The notes below the pieces were generated by a model, which did not search any database, had not been told where the DNA came from, and saw only the letters and a program-made list of their open reading frames with translations. This document shows, piece by piece, positions 1 through 9,629 of a DNA stretch of 59,073 nucleotides. The position numbers and the translations under genes were made by a program. Source of the DNA: Thermus aquaticus (lineage in GTDB: Bacteria > Deinococcota > Deinococci > Deinococcales > Thermaceae); contig NZ_LHCI01000106.1 in the NCBI RefSeq assembly GCF_001280255.1, positions 2,013,832-2,072,904 of the forward strand. The letters run 5' to 3'. Positions within the stretch are counted from its first letter, which is position 1. Every line of letters begins with the position of its first letter.

Positions 1-285
1 GCCCATGCGGTCGTCGTTGAGGAGGTCGGGGGTGATGCCCTTCCCCAGGAGGTGCTCGGTGGGCTTGCCCTGGAAGAAGTGGCCGAAGAGGTAGAGGGGG
101 GAGGCGACGAAGCCCAGGGCGTTCAAGAGGGCGGCCTTGAGGGCCATCCCGGTGGAGACCTTTTCCCCGGGCCTAGGGCCCACGAGGCGGTCCACGGTCT
201 CCACCAGCCGGATTCTGTCCAGCACGCTAGCCACCAGGCCCAGGTGGCCCAGGTCGTAGACCTGTAGGTTGGGTGGGGTTTCCAT
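1..285 (-). CDS. IS1634-type transposase, N-terminal part (cut by window edge)
   Basis: The minus strand reads from an ATG at 285 with no stop to base 1, giving 95 residues beginning METPPNLQVYDLG. The run GHLGLVASVLDRIRLVETVD, then a conserved ALLNALGFV and PLYLFGHFF block, matches what I know of the DUF4277 N-terminal domain of IS1634-family transposases. The DDE catalytic core would lie beyond the window, so it cannot be judged whether the element is intact. The fragment next door at 321-485 also looks transposase-derived, so this edge is probably an insertion hot spot. Family assignment is by pattern recall. Confidence 0.75.
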   Translation of the reverse strand, partial: METPPNLQVYDLGHLGLVASVLDRIRLVETVDRLVGPRPGEKVSTGMALKAALLNALGFVASPLYLFGHFFQGKPTEHLLGKGITPDLLNDDRMG

Positions 286-320
286 CCCAAAATCCTAAGG
301 CATGGGGGGAGGGGTGCGGA

Positions 321-485
321 ATGTCGGTGGCCCATCTGGCCTTGGGGTTGGTGGCCTATGGGCTCACCGAGCGGCAGCGGGAGGGGCTGGGGTTGAGTTT
401 CTACCAATGCCGACGGAGACTCATCGCAGGTAAGCTGAGCCTGGATCTGAGCCCTCTGTTACCGGTGCAGGTGGAGGCCGCGTAA
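321..485 (+). pseudogene. Probable transposase C-terminal remnant
   Basis: A short open frame from ATG 321 to TAA 485 gives about 54 residues, starting MSVAHLALGLVAYGLTERQ and containing LSFYQCRRRLIAG. The mix of a hydrophobic helix (LALGLVAYGLTE) and an arginine-rich segment resembles the C-terminal tail of IS4- or IS701-like transposases. No ribosome binding site or N-terminal domain is seen. It lies head to head with the IS1634-type transposase fragment. It could be a chance ORF; the transposase origin is an inference. Confidence 0.4.
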
Positions 486-511
486 GTCCAGCAGGAACCT
501 TTTGCCGGGGC

Positions 512-539
512 CCCCATGCTGGCTTGGGCCAGCATGGGG
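512..539 (-). terminator. Hairpin after the dsbA-like gene, copy of a repeated terminator
   Basis: Arms CCCCATGCTGG (512-522) and CCAGCATGGGG (529-539) form an 11-bp perfect stem with a 6-base loop, directly after the minus-strand stop at 545. The same stem, loop and flanking bases recur after mdh at 31770-31797. There is no clear run of T, so it may act more as an RNA 3' end stabiliser than a classical terminator. Confidence 0.75.
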
Positions 540-544
540 TGGTA

Positions 545-1171
545 TTACTTGGCCAAGGCCTTGTCCAGGAGGGCCTTCCACTCCTCGTAGGGCATGAAGC
601 CCGTGCGCTTCTCCCCGGCGATGAAGAAGGTGGGGGTGCCGGTGAGGCCCAGGTCCTGGGCTAGCTGTTGGTCGCCCAGGACCCCTTGGCGCATCCTGCC
701 CGAGGCCAGGCAGCTCTGGAAGGCCCCCGTGTCCAGGCCCAGCTGGCCCGCCAGATCCACCAGGTAGCGGTCCAGGGCCTGGCCCCGGAGGTTGCCCCAG
801 GCTTGGGCCGCCCGGAAGAGGACCTCGTGGTACTCGTAGTAGCGGCCCTGCTCGTGGGCGCAGGCGGCCGCCTCGCCCGCCCGGATCACCTGGTCTTGGC
901 CGGGGAAGGGGAAGTCGCGGAAGAGGTAGCGCACCTTGCCGGTGTCCACGTACTCGGCCTTGAGACGAGGGAGGACGTTTAGGGCGTGCTGCTGGCAGAA
1001 GCCGCAGAGGTAGTTGGAGAAGTCCACCACCACGATGGGGGCGTCCTCCCGGCCCAGGGCGAACCGGGCCCCCTGAGCGGGGTCCAGGTTCTTCCCCTTA
1101 GGTCCAAAGAAGATCCAGCCCAGGCCCAGAAGGGCCAGGAGGAGCACTACGGCCACTATGGCGCGCGGCAT
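545..1171 (-). CDS. DsbA-family thiol-disulfide oxidoreductase, membrane anchored
   Basis: The 208-residue protein starts with a single hydrophobic segment (IVAVVLLLALLGLGWIFF), a signal anchor facing the periplasm-like side. A thioredoxin fold of the DsbA/DsbG type follows, with the active-site motif CGFC near residue 57 and a cis-proline region TGTPTFF near residue 180. Such proteins make or shuffle disulfides in exported proteins. A TAGAGT box lies six bases before the ATG, so the gene may have its own leaderless promoter, although it follows speE by only 20 bases. A repeated hairpin closes the unit. Whether it acts as oxidase or isomerase cannot be told. Confidence 0.85.
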   Translation of the reverse strand: MPRAIVAVVLLLALLGLGWIFFGPKGKNLDPAQGARFALGREDAPIVVVDFSNYLCGFCQQHALNVLPRLKAEYVDTGKVRYLFRDFPFPGQDQVIRAGEAAACAHEQGRYYEYHEVLFRAAQAWGNLRGQALDRYLVDLAGQLGLDTGAFQSCLASGRMRQGVLGDQQLAQDLGLTGTPTFFIAGEKRTGFMPYEEWKALLDKALAK

Positions 1172-1191
1172 GGGCTCACTCTACCACGTTC

Positions 1192-2555
<1,364 letters not shown>

Positions 2556-2556
2556 A

Positions 2557-5145
2557 CTAGCCGAAGAAGTCCTTGAGCTCTTCCTTGGTGATGAGGACCT
2601 CCCTGGGCTTGGACCCGCGGGCCGGCCCCACGATGCCCATGGCCTCGAGGGCGTCCATGAGCTTCCCGGCTCGGGCGTGGCCCACGGAGAGCCTCCGCTG
2701 GAGGCGGCTCACGGAGCCGTAGCCCTCCTCCACCACGATCTCCGCCGCCTTCTTGAGCAGGGGGTCGGAGAAGTCCACCTCGCCCACGGCGCCCTCAGGG
2801 GCCTTGGGGGGCTCAAAGTCGGCGGCGTAGGCCTCGGCGAAGCGGTCCTCGTAGCTTTGCGCCCGCAGGAAGCCCGCCAGGCGGGCCACCTCCTCCTCGG
2901 AGATGTAGGGCACCTGGAGGCGCACGGGCTTGGGCAGGCCCGGCTGGTGGAAGAGGGCGTCCCCCTGGCCGATGAGCTTCTCCGCTCCCTGAGTGTCCAG
3001 GATGGTGCGGGAGTCAAAGCCGCTGGAGACGGCGAAGGCCAGCCGGGCGGGGATGTTCACCTTGATGAGGGAGGTGAGGATGTCCACGCTGGGGCGCTGG
3101 GTGGCCAGGACGAGGTGCATCCCCGTGGCCCGGGCCATCTGGGCCAGGCGCAGGATGGCGCTTTCCACCTCCTTGGGGGCGGTCATCATGAGGTCCGCCA
3201 GCTCGTCCACCACGATGACCAGGTAGGGCAAAGCCTCCTCGGGACCGACCTTGGCGTTGTACTGCTCCAGGTTTCTGGCCCCCACCTGGCTCATCAGCCG
3301 GTAGCGCCTCTCCATGTGGGCCACCGCCCCCTGCAGGACCCCGGCCGCCTCCTCGGGGGCCGTCACCACCGGGCGCACCAGGTGGGGGATCCCCTCGTAG
3401 GGGGTGAGCTCCACCATCTTGGGGTCAATGAGGAGGAGGCGCAAGGAGGTGGGGAGGTGCTTGAAGAGGAGGCTTGTGATCAGGGTGTTGATGGCCACGC
3501 TCTTGCCGCTTCCCGTGGAGCCGGCGATGAGGAGGTGGGGCATTTTGGCCAGGTCCCGCACCCAGATCTCCCCCTCAATGCTCTTGCCCAGGACCAGGGG
3601 TAGGAGGCCCTTGGCGTTCTGGAAGGCGGGGGAGAGGACGGCCTCGGAAAAGCGGACCAGCTCCCTTTTGGGGTTGGGGACCTCGAGGCCCACGGTGTTC
3701 TTGCCGGGGATGGGGGCTTCTATCCGCACCGCGCCCACCGCCAGGGCCCGGGCCAGGTCGTTCTGCAGGCTCTGGATGCGGCTGATCTTCTCCCCGGGGG
3801 CGGGGAGGAGCTCGTAGCGGGTCACGGAGGGACCCCGGGCGTACCCCACCACCTCCGCCTGGACCCCGAACTGCCTCAGGGTTTCGGCGATGGCCTGCCG
3901 CATCCTCTCCGCCTCCTCTTCCAGGGCCCGGCTCTTGGCCTTGGGCTCGGAGGGGTCCAGGAGATCCGGCGTGGGCAGGGCCAGGCTGGCCACGGTGGCG
4001 GGGGCCTCCTGGCGCCTGGGCTTGGCCTCCTTGGGCCTAGGCTCGGGTTCGGGGAAGACTAGGTCCAGGTCAAAGGGCTCCGGGGCCTCGGGCTCAGGAG
4101 GGGGGGCTTCCGCCTTGGGGATGATGGGGGGCTCGCTTCCGGTGAGGAGGGCCCGCAGGGCCTCCTTGGCTACCTGGGGCGAAGCCTCCAGGTAGGAGAA
4201 GAAGCGGGCCAGCTCACCCTGGCGGGCCTCCAGGTCCTGAAGGAGGCCCGCCGCCTCTTCCCAGAGCGCCCGCCTTTCTTCCAAGAGGCGGCGCCCCTTC
4301 AGGAGGCCCCGCAGGCTGGGGGTCACCTTGGGAGGGTCCTGGAGCCGCTTGAGCCGGGCCATGAGGGCTTGGGCCTCTAGGTGAAGGGCGGCCCGCCTTT
4401 CCTCTAGGGCGTCCCTCAGGGGGCCTTCCCCGGGGATGGGGTTCTTTAGGGCCTGGAGGAGGGCCTGGAGCCTGGGCTCCAGGGGCCTCGCTTCCTCGGC
4501 CAGGCGCTTTTCCAGCTCCCGGGCCCGCTCTTCCAGGAAGGCCTTGAGGGCCTTTTCCACCTCAGGGAGCTCCTCGGGGGAGAGGGTCTTGGCTAAGGCC
4601 TTGAGGGCGGTGTGCTCGGGGTAGAGGCGGCCCAGCTGGTGGATCCTGGCCCTGAGGAGGAGGGTCTTCAAGGCGTAGCGGACCCGGCGCACGCCCTCCA
4701 CCCCCAGGCGGAAGAGGGTGAGGAGGAGGTGGAAGGGGCGCTTGTTCAGCCAGAGGTCCAGGACCAGGCTGGCGAGGAGGAGGGGGAGGAGGAGGCCCAG
4801 GACCCCCGCCTGGGCCTCGAGGGCCCGCCTGAGCCCCAGGCCCAGGCTTCCCAGGGGGAGGAGGGGGGTTAGGGTGAGGGCCAGGAGGTGTGCCAAGAGG
4901 AGGTGGCGAAGGAGGGGCTTTAAGGGGCGGTGGCGGAGGAGGGCGTAGCTTATCAGGAAGAGGCTTGGGGGAAGGAGGTAGGCGGGAAGCCCCAGGAAGC
5001 CGTAGAAGTTTTCCCGCAGAAAGGTGCCAAAGAGGGCGGTGGGGAGGAAGAGGGGGGCCAGGAGGAAGAAGCCCACCGCGCCTATGAGGGCGGCGTGGGC
5101 CTCGAGGTCGCGGTCGGGTTTGACGGCGGGCTTCCGCTTGGCCAT
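2557..5145 (-). CDS. ftsK: DNA translocase FtsK/SpoIIIE
   Basis: The 862-residue protein has an N-terminal membrane domain with four or five hydrophobic segments (about residues 20-155). A charged, coiled-coil-like and proline-rich linker runs to about residue 410. The motor follows, with Walker [10 protein letters not shown] and Walker [13 protein letters not shown], then a C-terminal gamma winged helix ([18 protein letters not shown]) that reads polar DNA motifs. It pumps chromosome ends through the division septum. I chose the ATG at 5145, not 5154, because the upstream ATG lies inside the TATAAT box at 5153-5158; that box is 7 bases before 5145, giving a leaderless message. First gene of an ftsK-speD-like-speE group. 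Confidence 0.95.
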   Translation of the reverse strand: MAKRKPAVKPDRDLEAHAALIGAVGFFLLAPLFLPTALFGTFLRENFYGFLGLPAYLLPPSLFLISYALLRHRPLKPLLRHLLLAHLLALTLTPLLPLGSLGLGLRRALEAQAGVLGLLLPLLLASLVLDLWLNKRPFHLLLTLFRLGVEGVRRVRYALKTLLLRARIHQLGRLYPEHTALKALAKTLSPEELPEVEKALKAFLEERARELEKRLAEEARPLEPRLQALLQALKNPIPGEGPLRDALEERRAALHLEAQALMARLKRLQDPPKVTPSLRGLLKGRRLLEERRALWEEAAGLLQDLEARQGELARFFSYLEASPQVAKEALRALLTGSEPPIIPKAEAPPPEPEAPEPFDLDLVFPEPEPRPKEAKPRRQEAPATVASLALPTPDLLDPSEPKAKSRALEEEAERMRQAIAETLRQFGVQAEVVGYARGPSVTRYELLPAPGEKISRIQSLQNDLARALAVGAVRIEAPIPGKNTVGLEVPNPKRELVRFSEAVLSPAFQNAKGLLPLVLGKSIEGEIWVRDLAKMPHLLIAGSTGSGKSVAINTLITSLLFKHLPTSLRLLLIDPKMVELTPYEGIPHLVRPVVTAPEEAAGVLQGAVAHMERRYRLMSQVGARNLEQYNAKVGPEEALPYLVIVVDELADLMMTAPKEVESAILRLAQMARATGMHLVLATQRPSVDILTSLIKVNIPARLAFAVSSGFDSRTILDTQGAEKLIGQGDALFHQPGLPKPVRLQVPYISEEEVARLAGFLRAQSYEDRFAEAYAADFEPPKAPEGAVGEVDFSDPLLKKAAEIVVEEGYGSVSRLQRRLSVGHARAGKLMDALEAMGIVGPARGSKPREVLITKEELKDFFG

Positions 5146-5152
5146 CGGAGGC

Positions 5153-5158
5153 ATTATA
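5153..5158 (-). promoter_or_regulatory. -10 box for leaderless ftsK
   Basis: A perfect TATAAT on the minus strand lies 7 bases before the ATG at 5145 and directly after the T-run of the skp terminator. No clear -35 box is seen, because the upstream bases are the terminator stem. Confidence 0.7.
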
Positions 5159-5162
5159 AAAG

Positions 5163-5190
5163 CTTCGCCGTGGCCGGGGCCACGGCGAAG
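5163..5190 (-). terminator. Terminator of the OmpH/Skp-like gene
   Basis: A 13-bp stem, CTTCGCCGTGGCC (5163-5175) with GGCCACGGCGAAG (5178-5190), is followed on the minus strand by CTTTTATAAT. The T-run merges into the -10 box of ftsK. Confidence 0.85.
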
Positions 5191-5203
5191 GTTGGGGAAG
5201 GCT

Positions 5204-5695
5204 TTAGCGCTTCAGCTCCTTGATGACGGCCTGGGTGAGGTCGGTGTCCTCGTCGGCGTAGACCACCAGCCCGGACTGGGCCGCCACCTGGCGGCTCATG
5301 ACCACGGCGAAGCCCTGGGCCTTGGCCACCTTGGCGATGGCCCGGTCCACGTCCTCCAGGATGGGCTTCAGCACCGTGTTCTGCCGGTCCTGCCACTTCT
5401 TCAGGGTGTCCTGGTAGGTCTTGGCCAGGGCCTCGTAGTCCTGGCGCTCCTTGGCGCTGGCCTGGCCGCTGCGCACCTTCTGGTCCAGGGGCTTGAGCCT
5501 CTCCTCCAGAGGGGAAAGCTCCTTGCGGGCCTGGGCCTGGACGTCCTGCACCTTCTTGTAGTCGGGGTGGGCCTGGACCAGGGCGTCGGCGTCCACGAAG
5601 CCAATGCGGGTGGCCACGTTTTTGTTCTGGGCCAGCATGGGGGTGAGGAGAGCGCCTAAGGCCAGGAAGAGGGCCGCTAAGGGAAGCCGCTTCAT
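5204..5695 (-). CDS. OmpH/Skp-family periplasmic chaperone-like protein
   Basis: The 163-residue protein has a clear signal peptide ([17 protein letters not shown], cleaved near MLAQ). The Skp/OmpH pattern follows: [19 protein letters not shown], a long charged coiled coil (about residues 50-110), and a C-terminal strand ([20 protein letters not shown]). Family members trap unfolded outer-membrane proteins in the periplasm, which fits the Thermus outer envelope. A TAAGCT box 7 bases before the ATG suggests a leaderless mRNA. A strong hairpin separates it from ftsK downstream. Confidence 0.85.
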   Translation of the reverse strand: MKRLPLAALFLALGALLTPMLAQNKNVATRIGFVDADALVQAHPDYKKVQDVQAQARKELSPLEERLKPLDQKVRSGQASAKERQDYEALAKTYQDTLKKWQDRQNTVLKPILEDVDRAIAKVAKAQGFAVVMSRQVAAQSGLVVYADEDTDLTQAVIKELKR

Positions 5696-5790
5696 GGGCC
5701 TAAGCTTAGGGGGCTTCGGTTAGCCCAGGGTGAGAGCGGTCCCCCTTTCGCCTAAAGGAACGCCGGGGGTAGGATGCGGGTGGAGGTGGG

Positions 5791-6234
5791 ATTGAGCGCA
5801 AAGGTCTCTTGCTTTTGGCCCTTTTGGCTCTGAGCGGTCTGGGCTTGGCCCAGCGGGCGGTGTCCTTCCGCCTCTCCCTGCCCCCGGCGGGCCTGGGGGT
5901 GGGCCTCGAGGCTCCCCTGGAGCGGAACCTGGCCTTCCGGGGCTATGGGGACCTCTTCCCCTCTGGCCCCAGCTTCTTGGCGGCAGGAGAGGTCCTCTTC
6001 AAGCCCGACCTGGGCCAGGTGAACCGCGACCTGAGGGGCATCCGCCCCTACTTCGGCGGGGGGTTGGGCATGCTCCTCCCCGGTGGGGGGAACGCCGATT
6101 TGGGCCTCCAGCTCTCCTTGGGGGTGGAGTTCCTCCTTGACCCCCGCACCGGCTTCTTCGTGGATGGGGAGTACTTCTACGCCTTTGGCGGCGGGCGTTT
6201 CGGCCGCACGGTGATCGGGGCCAACCTGCGTTAG
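5791..6234 (+). CDS. Small exported protein, predicted beta-barrel or envelope protein
   Basis: About 141 to 147 residues, not recognised as a named family. Reading back in frame from the TTG at 5809 there is no ATG or GTG before a stop. An ATT at 5791 sits 3 bases after a GGAGGT and would give the n-region ERKG before LLLLALLALSGLGLAQ, making a textbook signal peptide. The TTG start would lose the basic n-region. The mature part has alternating hydrophobic and glycine-rich strands (YFGGGLGML, FFVDGEYFYAFGGG), as in small outer-membrane barrels, and ends in IGANLR. Flanked by its own terminator. Function unknown; start uncertain. Confidence 0.65.
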   Translation: MERKGLLLLALLALSGLGLAQRAVSFRLSLPPAGLGVGLEAPLERNLAFRGYGDLFPSGPSFLAAGEVLFKPDLGQVNRDLRGIRPYFGGGLGMLLPGGGNADLGLQLSLGVEFLLDPRTGFFVDGEYFYAFGGGRFGRTVIGANLR

Positions 6235-6249
6235 CCCCAGACCTTCCTC

Positions 6250-6282
6250 CCCCGTCCGGGATCCCCGGATGGGGACATTTTT
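6250..6282 (+). terminator. Rho-independent terminator
   Basis: Stem CCCCGTCCGGG (6250-6260) with CCCGGATGGGG (6264-6274), one G-T pair, followed by ACA and five T (6278-6282). It closes the small envelope gene. Confidence 0.85.
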
Positions 6283-6321
6283 CACCGGGGACCAGGTATA
6301 GATTGGAATCGGAGGTGGAAC

Positions 6322-6954
6322 ATGCTGGTCAGGGACTGGATGACCAAGGACCCCCTCACCGTGAGCCCGGATACCCCGGTATTGGAGGCCATTAACCTGT
6401 TGAAGCAGAAGAAGTTCCGCCGCCTCCCGGTGGTCAAGGACGGGAAGCTCTTGGGCCTGGTCACCGACAAGGACCTCAAGGACGCCATGCCCTCCAAGGC
6501 CACCACCCTTTCCGTCTGGGAGATGAACTACCTCCTCTCCAAGCTCACGGTGGAGGAGGTGATGGCCAAGCCGGTGGTCACCGTGGGGGCCGACGAGCCC
6601 CTGGAGAAGGCCGCTTTGATCATGGAGGAGAAGAAAATCGGGGGCCTGCCGGTGATGGAAGGGGACAAGCTGGTGGGGATCATCACCGTCACCGACGTGC
6701 TCCGGGCTTTCATTGAGGTGCTGGGCCTCCGGCTTGGCGGCCTGCGCATCACCGTGGACATCCCCGACATCCCCGGGGCCCTGGCCCAGATGGCCCAGGC
6801 GGTTCCCCCCGCCAACATCGTCTCCATCGCCACCGCCGCCCACCTGGACGGGTACCAGCGCCTGGTCATGAGGGTGGTGGGCGAGGATGTGGAAGGGGTG
6901 CCCGAGCGCCTGAAGGCCGCTGGGAAGCGGGTGGTGGACGTGCGCCCCGGCTAG
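6322..6954 (+). CDS. CBS-pair plus ACT domain protein (AcuB-like)
   Basis: The 210-residue protein has two CBS motifs (residues about 1-55, RDWMTKDPLTVSPDTP and FRRLPVVKDGKLLGLVT; and about 75-135, VMAKPVVTVG and GGLPVMEGDKLVGIIT). An ACT-like module follows (RITVDIPDIPGALAQMAQAV). The layout matches AcuB-type proteins that bind adenine nucleotides and small ligands; the regulated partner is unknown. A strong SD (GGAGGTGG) precedes the ATG and a TATAGA box lies near 6297. The last bases form a CTAG in which its stop overlaps the stop of the convergent pheA. Confidence 0.9.
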   Translation: MLVRDWMTKDPLTVSPDTPVLEAINLLKQKKFRRLPVVKDGKLLGLVTDKDLKDAMPSKATTLSVWEMNYLLSKLTVEEVMAKPVVTVGADEPLEKAALIMEEKKIGGLPVMEGDKLVGIITVTDVLRAFIEVLGLRLGGLRITVDIPDIPGALAQMAQAVPPANIVSIATAAHLDGYQRLVMRVVGEDVEGVPERLKAAGKRVVDVRPG

Positions 6955-7781
6955 CCCCCGTTTTTGTAGGCGGGGTAGGAGCCCAGCACCTTCAGGAAGG
7001 CGGCCCGGCGGAGGAGGGTGAGGAGGGCCTGGGCGGGCCCCGGGTCCTCCACGTGGCCCTCCAGGTCCAGGTAGAAGAGGTAGCTGAAGGGCTTGTCCCG
7101 CCTGGGCCTGGACTCCAGCTTGGTGAGGTTCACCCCTGCCTCGGCGAAGGCGGAAAGGGCCTCTAAAAGCCCCCCGGGGCGGTGGCGCACGGCGAAGACC
7201 ACGCTGGTCTTGTAGGGGCCTTCCCCCCGCTTGGCCTCTTCCCGGCCGATGACGAAGAAGCGGGTGTAGTTGTGGGGGTAGTCCTCAATGTTTTCCGCCA
7301 GGATCTCCAGGCCGTAAAGCTCGGCGGCCCGCCTCGAGGCGATGGCCCCCACCCCGGGCTCGGGGGCCTCGGCCAGGCTTTTGGCCGCCCCGGCGGTGTC
7401 AAAGACCGGGATAGGCGTGAGGCGGAGCCGGGCCAGGAAGCCGTCGCACTGGGCCAGGGCCTGGGGGTGGCTCTTCACCGCCTTCAGGTCCTTGAGCTCC
7501 GTGCCTTTAGGGGCCAGGAGGCAGTGCTCCACCCGGTGGACGATCTCCCCCACCACGTGGAGGTCGCTTTCCAGGAGAAGGTCGTAGGTCTGGTTGATGC
7601 TGCCGGCGGTGGTGTTCTCCACGGGCACCACGCCCAGGTCGGCCTCGCCGCCTTCCACCGCCTCAAAGACCTGGTGGAAGGTGGGAAAGCCCAGGGGCAT
7701 GGCCCCGGGAAAGGTCTTCAGGAGGGCCTCCTCGCTGTAGGCGCCCTCGGTGCCCTGGAAGGCGATCCTCATACCCTCCAT
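6951..7781 (-). CDS. pheA: Prephenate dehydratase
   Basis: The 276-residue, single-function enzyme converts prephenate to phenylpyruvate in phenylalanine synthesis. The catalytic domain runs from RIAFQGTEGAYSEEAL to about residue 180 and includes VPVENTTAGSI and the key TRF motif (NYTRFFVIG). The ACT regulatory domain follows, with the LESRP phenylalanine-binding motif (LTKLESRPRRDKPF). It has no fused chorismate mutase. The ATG at 7781 is followed at once by GGAGGG and a second ATG at 7772, so translation may begin at MRIAF instead. The gene is divergent from the response regulator at 7826, with only about 44 bases between them. Confidence 0.93.
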   Translation of the reverse strand: MEGMRIAFQGTEGAYSEEALLKTFPGAMPLGFPTFHQVFEAVEGGEADLGVVPVENTTAGSINQTYDLLLESDLHVVGEIVHRVEHCLLAPKGTELKDLKAVKSHPQALAQCDGFLARLRLTPIPVFDTAGAAKSLAEAPEPGVGAIASRRAAELYGLEILAENIEDYPHNYTRFFVIGREEAKRGEGPYKTSVVFAVRHRPGGLLEALSAFAEAGVNLTKLESRPRRDKPFSYLFYLDLEGHVEDPGPAQALLTLLRRAAFLKVLGSYPAYKNGG

Positions 7782-7825
7782 GGTACACGGCCCTTTCTTT
7801 GCGCCTTCGCCTTTTCCCTCATACC

Positions 7826-8575
7826 ATGGAGGAGGTGGCGAGGCTCTTGGTGGTGGATGACGATCCGGGGATCCGGTACCTCCTCGAGGTCCTCCTTTCG
7901 GGCTCGGGCCACGAGGTGGTTCTGGCGGAAAGCGCCAGGGAGGCCCTGGCCCGCCTCAAAGAGGAGACCCCGGACCTCATCATCCTGGACATCATGATGC
8001 CGGATATGGACGGCCTCACCCTCCTGGGCCGCATCCGGGCGGTGCGGCGGCTTGCCAGGGTGCCCGTGATCCTCTTCACGGGCGGGGGGCGGGAGCTGGA
8101 GGGGGCGGGCAAGGCCCTGGGGGCCGACCTCTTTCTGGAAAAGCCCATCTCGGGCCGCAGGCTGAAGCAGGCGGTGGAAGGCCTCCTCGCCCGGGAGGGC
8201 TACCTCCTCCCCGGCGGGGAGCGGGCGGCCTCCTTGGAGGAAGTGCGGGCCCGCCTGCGCCAGGCCATGCCCGAGGAGGGCCGCTTCCAGGCCCTCTGGC
8301 GCAAGACCGCAAGCCGGAAGGCCCTTATCCAGAACCTCATGGCCAAGGGCTGGACCGAGGCCCTCGTGAGGCGGGTCCTCCCCGGGGATTACGACCTCTA
8401 CGACCTCCTGGGCCACCTGGCCTACGGCTGGCCCCTGGTGCCCATCGCCGAGCGGGCTGCCCGGGTCCAGGACCCCCGCCTGGCCGGGGCCCTGAAGGCC
8501 TACCTGGAGGCCAAGAGGCTTCCCTTGGAGGGGAACGGCCTGGTGGAAGAGCTGGCCTCCCTTCTCTATGCTTGA
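7826..8575 (+). CDS. Response regulator: receiver plus unknown helical C-terminal domain
   Basis: The 249-residue protein begins with a CheY-type receiver (residues 1-125): acidic pair VVDDDPG, phospho-acceptor in LIILDIMMPDMDG, and the conserved FLEKPI lysine. After it comes a helical region of about 120 residues (LRQAMPEEGRFQALWRK and LVRRVLPGDYDLYDLLGHL) that I do not recognise as a DNA-binding or enzymatic output domain. I chose ATG 7826, which starts MEEVARLLVVDD; a TTG at 7799 would add an unlikely tail. The gene is followed 3 bases later by the FemAB-like gene. No kinase lies next to it. Confidence 0.85.
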   Translation: MEEVARLLVVDDDPGIRYLLEVLLSGSGHEVVLAESAREALARLKEETPDLIILDIMMPDMDGLTLLGRIRAVRRLARVPVILFTGGGRELEGAGKALGADLFLEKPISGRRLKQAVEGLLAREGYLLPGGERAASLEEVRARLRQAMPEEGRFQALWRKTASRKALIQNLMAKGWTEALVRRVLPGDYDLYDLLGHLAYGWPLVPIAERAARVQDPRLAGALKAYLEAKRLPLEGNGLVEELASLLYA

Positions 8576-8578
8576 GGG

Positions 8579-9601
8579 GTGCCGGAGCTTTTGGAGATCC
8601 GCGAACCCGAGGCCTGGAACCAGGTGGTGGCGGGCTTCCCCATCACCAGCGCCCTGCAGTCCTGGGGCTGGGGGGAGGTCAAGCGCCTCTCCGGCTGGGA
8701 GCCCAAGCGCCTTTTGGTCCTGGAGGAGGGAAGGCCCATAGGGGCCGCCCAGGTCCTCCTCAAGGCTTTGCCGGGGGGTCTCTGCCTGGCCTACGCCCCC
8801 AGGGGGCCCGCCCTCCTCGCCTTGGAGGACCTTCCCCGGGTAGCCCGGGCCCTGGCCCAGGGGGTGAGGGGTACCCACCTGGTCCTGGAGCCGGAGGCGG
8901 GCCTTCCCGCCGAGGAGGCCCCACCCGCTTTCCCGGGCCTCTTGCCCGAGGAGCCGGTCCAGCCCGGCTACTCCCTCTGGCTGGACCTCACCCAGGGGGA
9001 GGAGGCCCTTTTAAAGGGCATGAAGGAGATGCACCGCCGGAACGCCCGCCTGGCCACGAAGCGGGTGGCGCTTTCCATAGAGGGCGAAGAGGCCTTCCCC
9101 GAGTTTTTCCGCCTTTTTGAGGAGACCAACCGCCGGGCCAAGCTCCTCCAGCACAGCGAGGCCTACTACCGGGCCGTCCTGAGGGAGATGAACCAGCCTT
9201 TGGGCGAGGCCTTTCTGGCCCTGGCCAGGAAGGACGGGGAGGCCCTGGCAGCGGGCCTTTTCGTAGCCTTCGCCGGCAAAGTGGACTACCTCTATGGGGG
9301 AAGCGCCCGCAAGCACCTCGAGGCCAAGGCCCCCATGGGGATGCACCTGGCGGCCATCCGCCACGGCCTGGCCCGGGGCTACCGCATCTACGACCTCTGG
9401 GGGGTGCCCAGAAACCCGGAGGGGAGCCACGCCGAGGGGATCTTCCGCTTTAAGGAAGGCTTTGGGGGCCAAAGGGTCCAGTTCCCCGCCTACGCCCTGC
9501 CCCTCTCCCCCCTCTACCGTCCCTTGAAGGCCCTCCTTCGCCTGCGCAAGACCTGGGTCAACCTGCGGGTGCGGGGGAATCCCAGGGACGTGTTGGGCTA
9601 G
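8579..9601 (+). CDS. FemAB-family peptidoglycan bridge aminoacyltransferase
   Basis: The 340-residue protein shows the tandem GNAT-like folds of the FemABX family: SALQSWGWGEVKRLSGW at the N-terminus, MKEMHRRNARLATKRV in the middle, the LFEETNRRAK stretch, and the C-terminal YDLWGVPRNPEGSHAEGIFRFKEGFGG signature. These enzymes add amino acids from aminoacyl-tRNA to the lipid II stem peptide; Thermus peptidoglycan uses a Gly-Gly bridge, which fits. The GTG start at 8579 lies 3 bases after the regulator stop, so the two are probably cotranscribed. Exact amino acid specificity is unknown. Confidence 0.88.
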   Translation: MPELLEIREPEAWNQVVAGFPITSALQSWGWGEVKRLSGWEPKRLLVLEEGRPIGAAQVLLKALPGGLCLAYAPRGPALLALEDLPRVARALAQGVRGTHLVLEPEAGLPAEEAPPAFPGLLPEEPVQPGYSLWLDLTQGEEALLKGMKEMHRRNARLATKRVALSIEGEEAFPEFFRLFEETNRRAKLLQHSEAYYRAVLREMNQPLGEAFLALARKDGEALAAGLFVAFAGKVDYLYGGSARKHLEAKAPMGMHLAAIRHGLARGYRIYDLWGVPRNPEGSHAEGIFRFKEGFGGQRVQFPAYALPLSPLYRPLKALLRLRKTWVNLRVRGNPRDVLG

Positions 9602-9629
9602 GCGTCATGTTTCTCAAGGAGTTTGGACT

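Noticed and set aside
5752-6843. 363-codon antisense frame over the CBS-ACT gene
   Set aside because: Histidine/glycine-rich shadow text; the plus-strand CBS-ACT gene explains the region.
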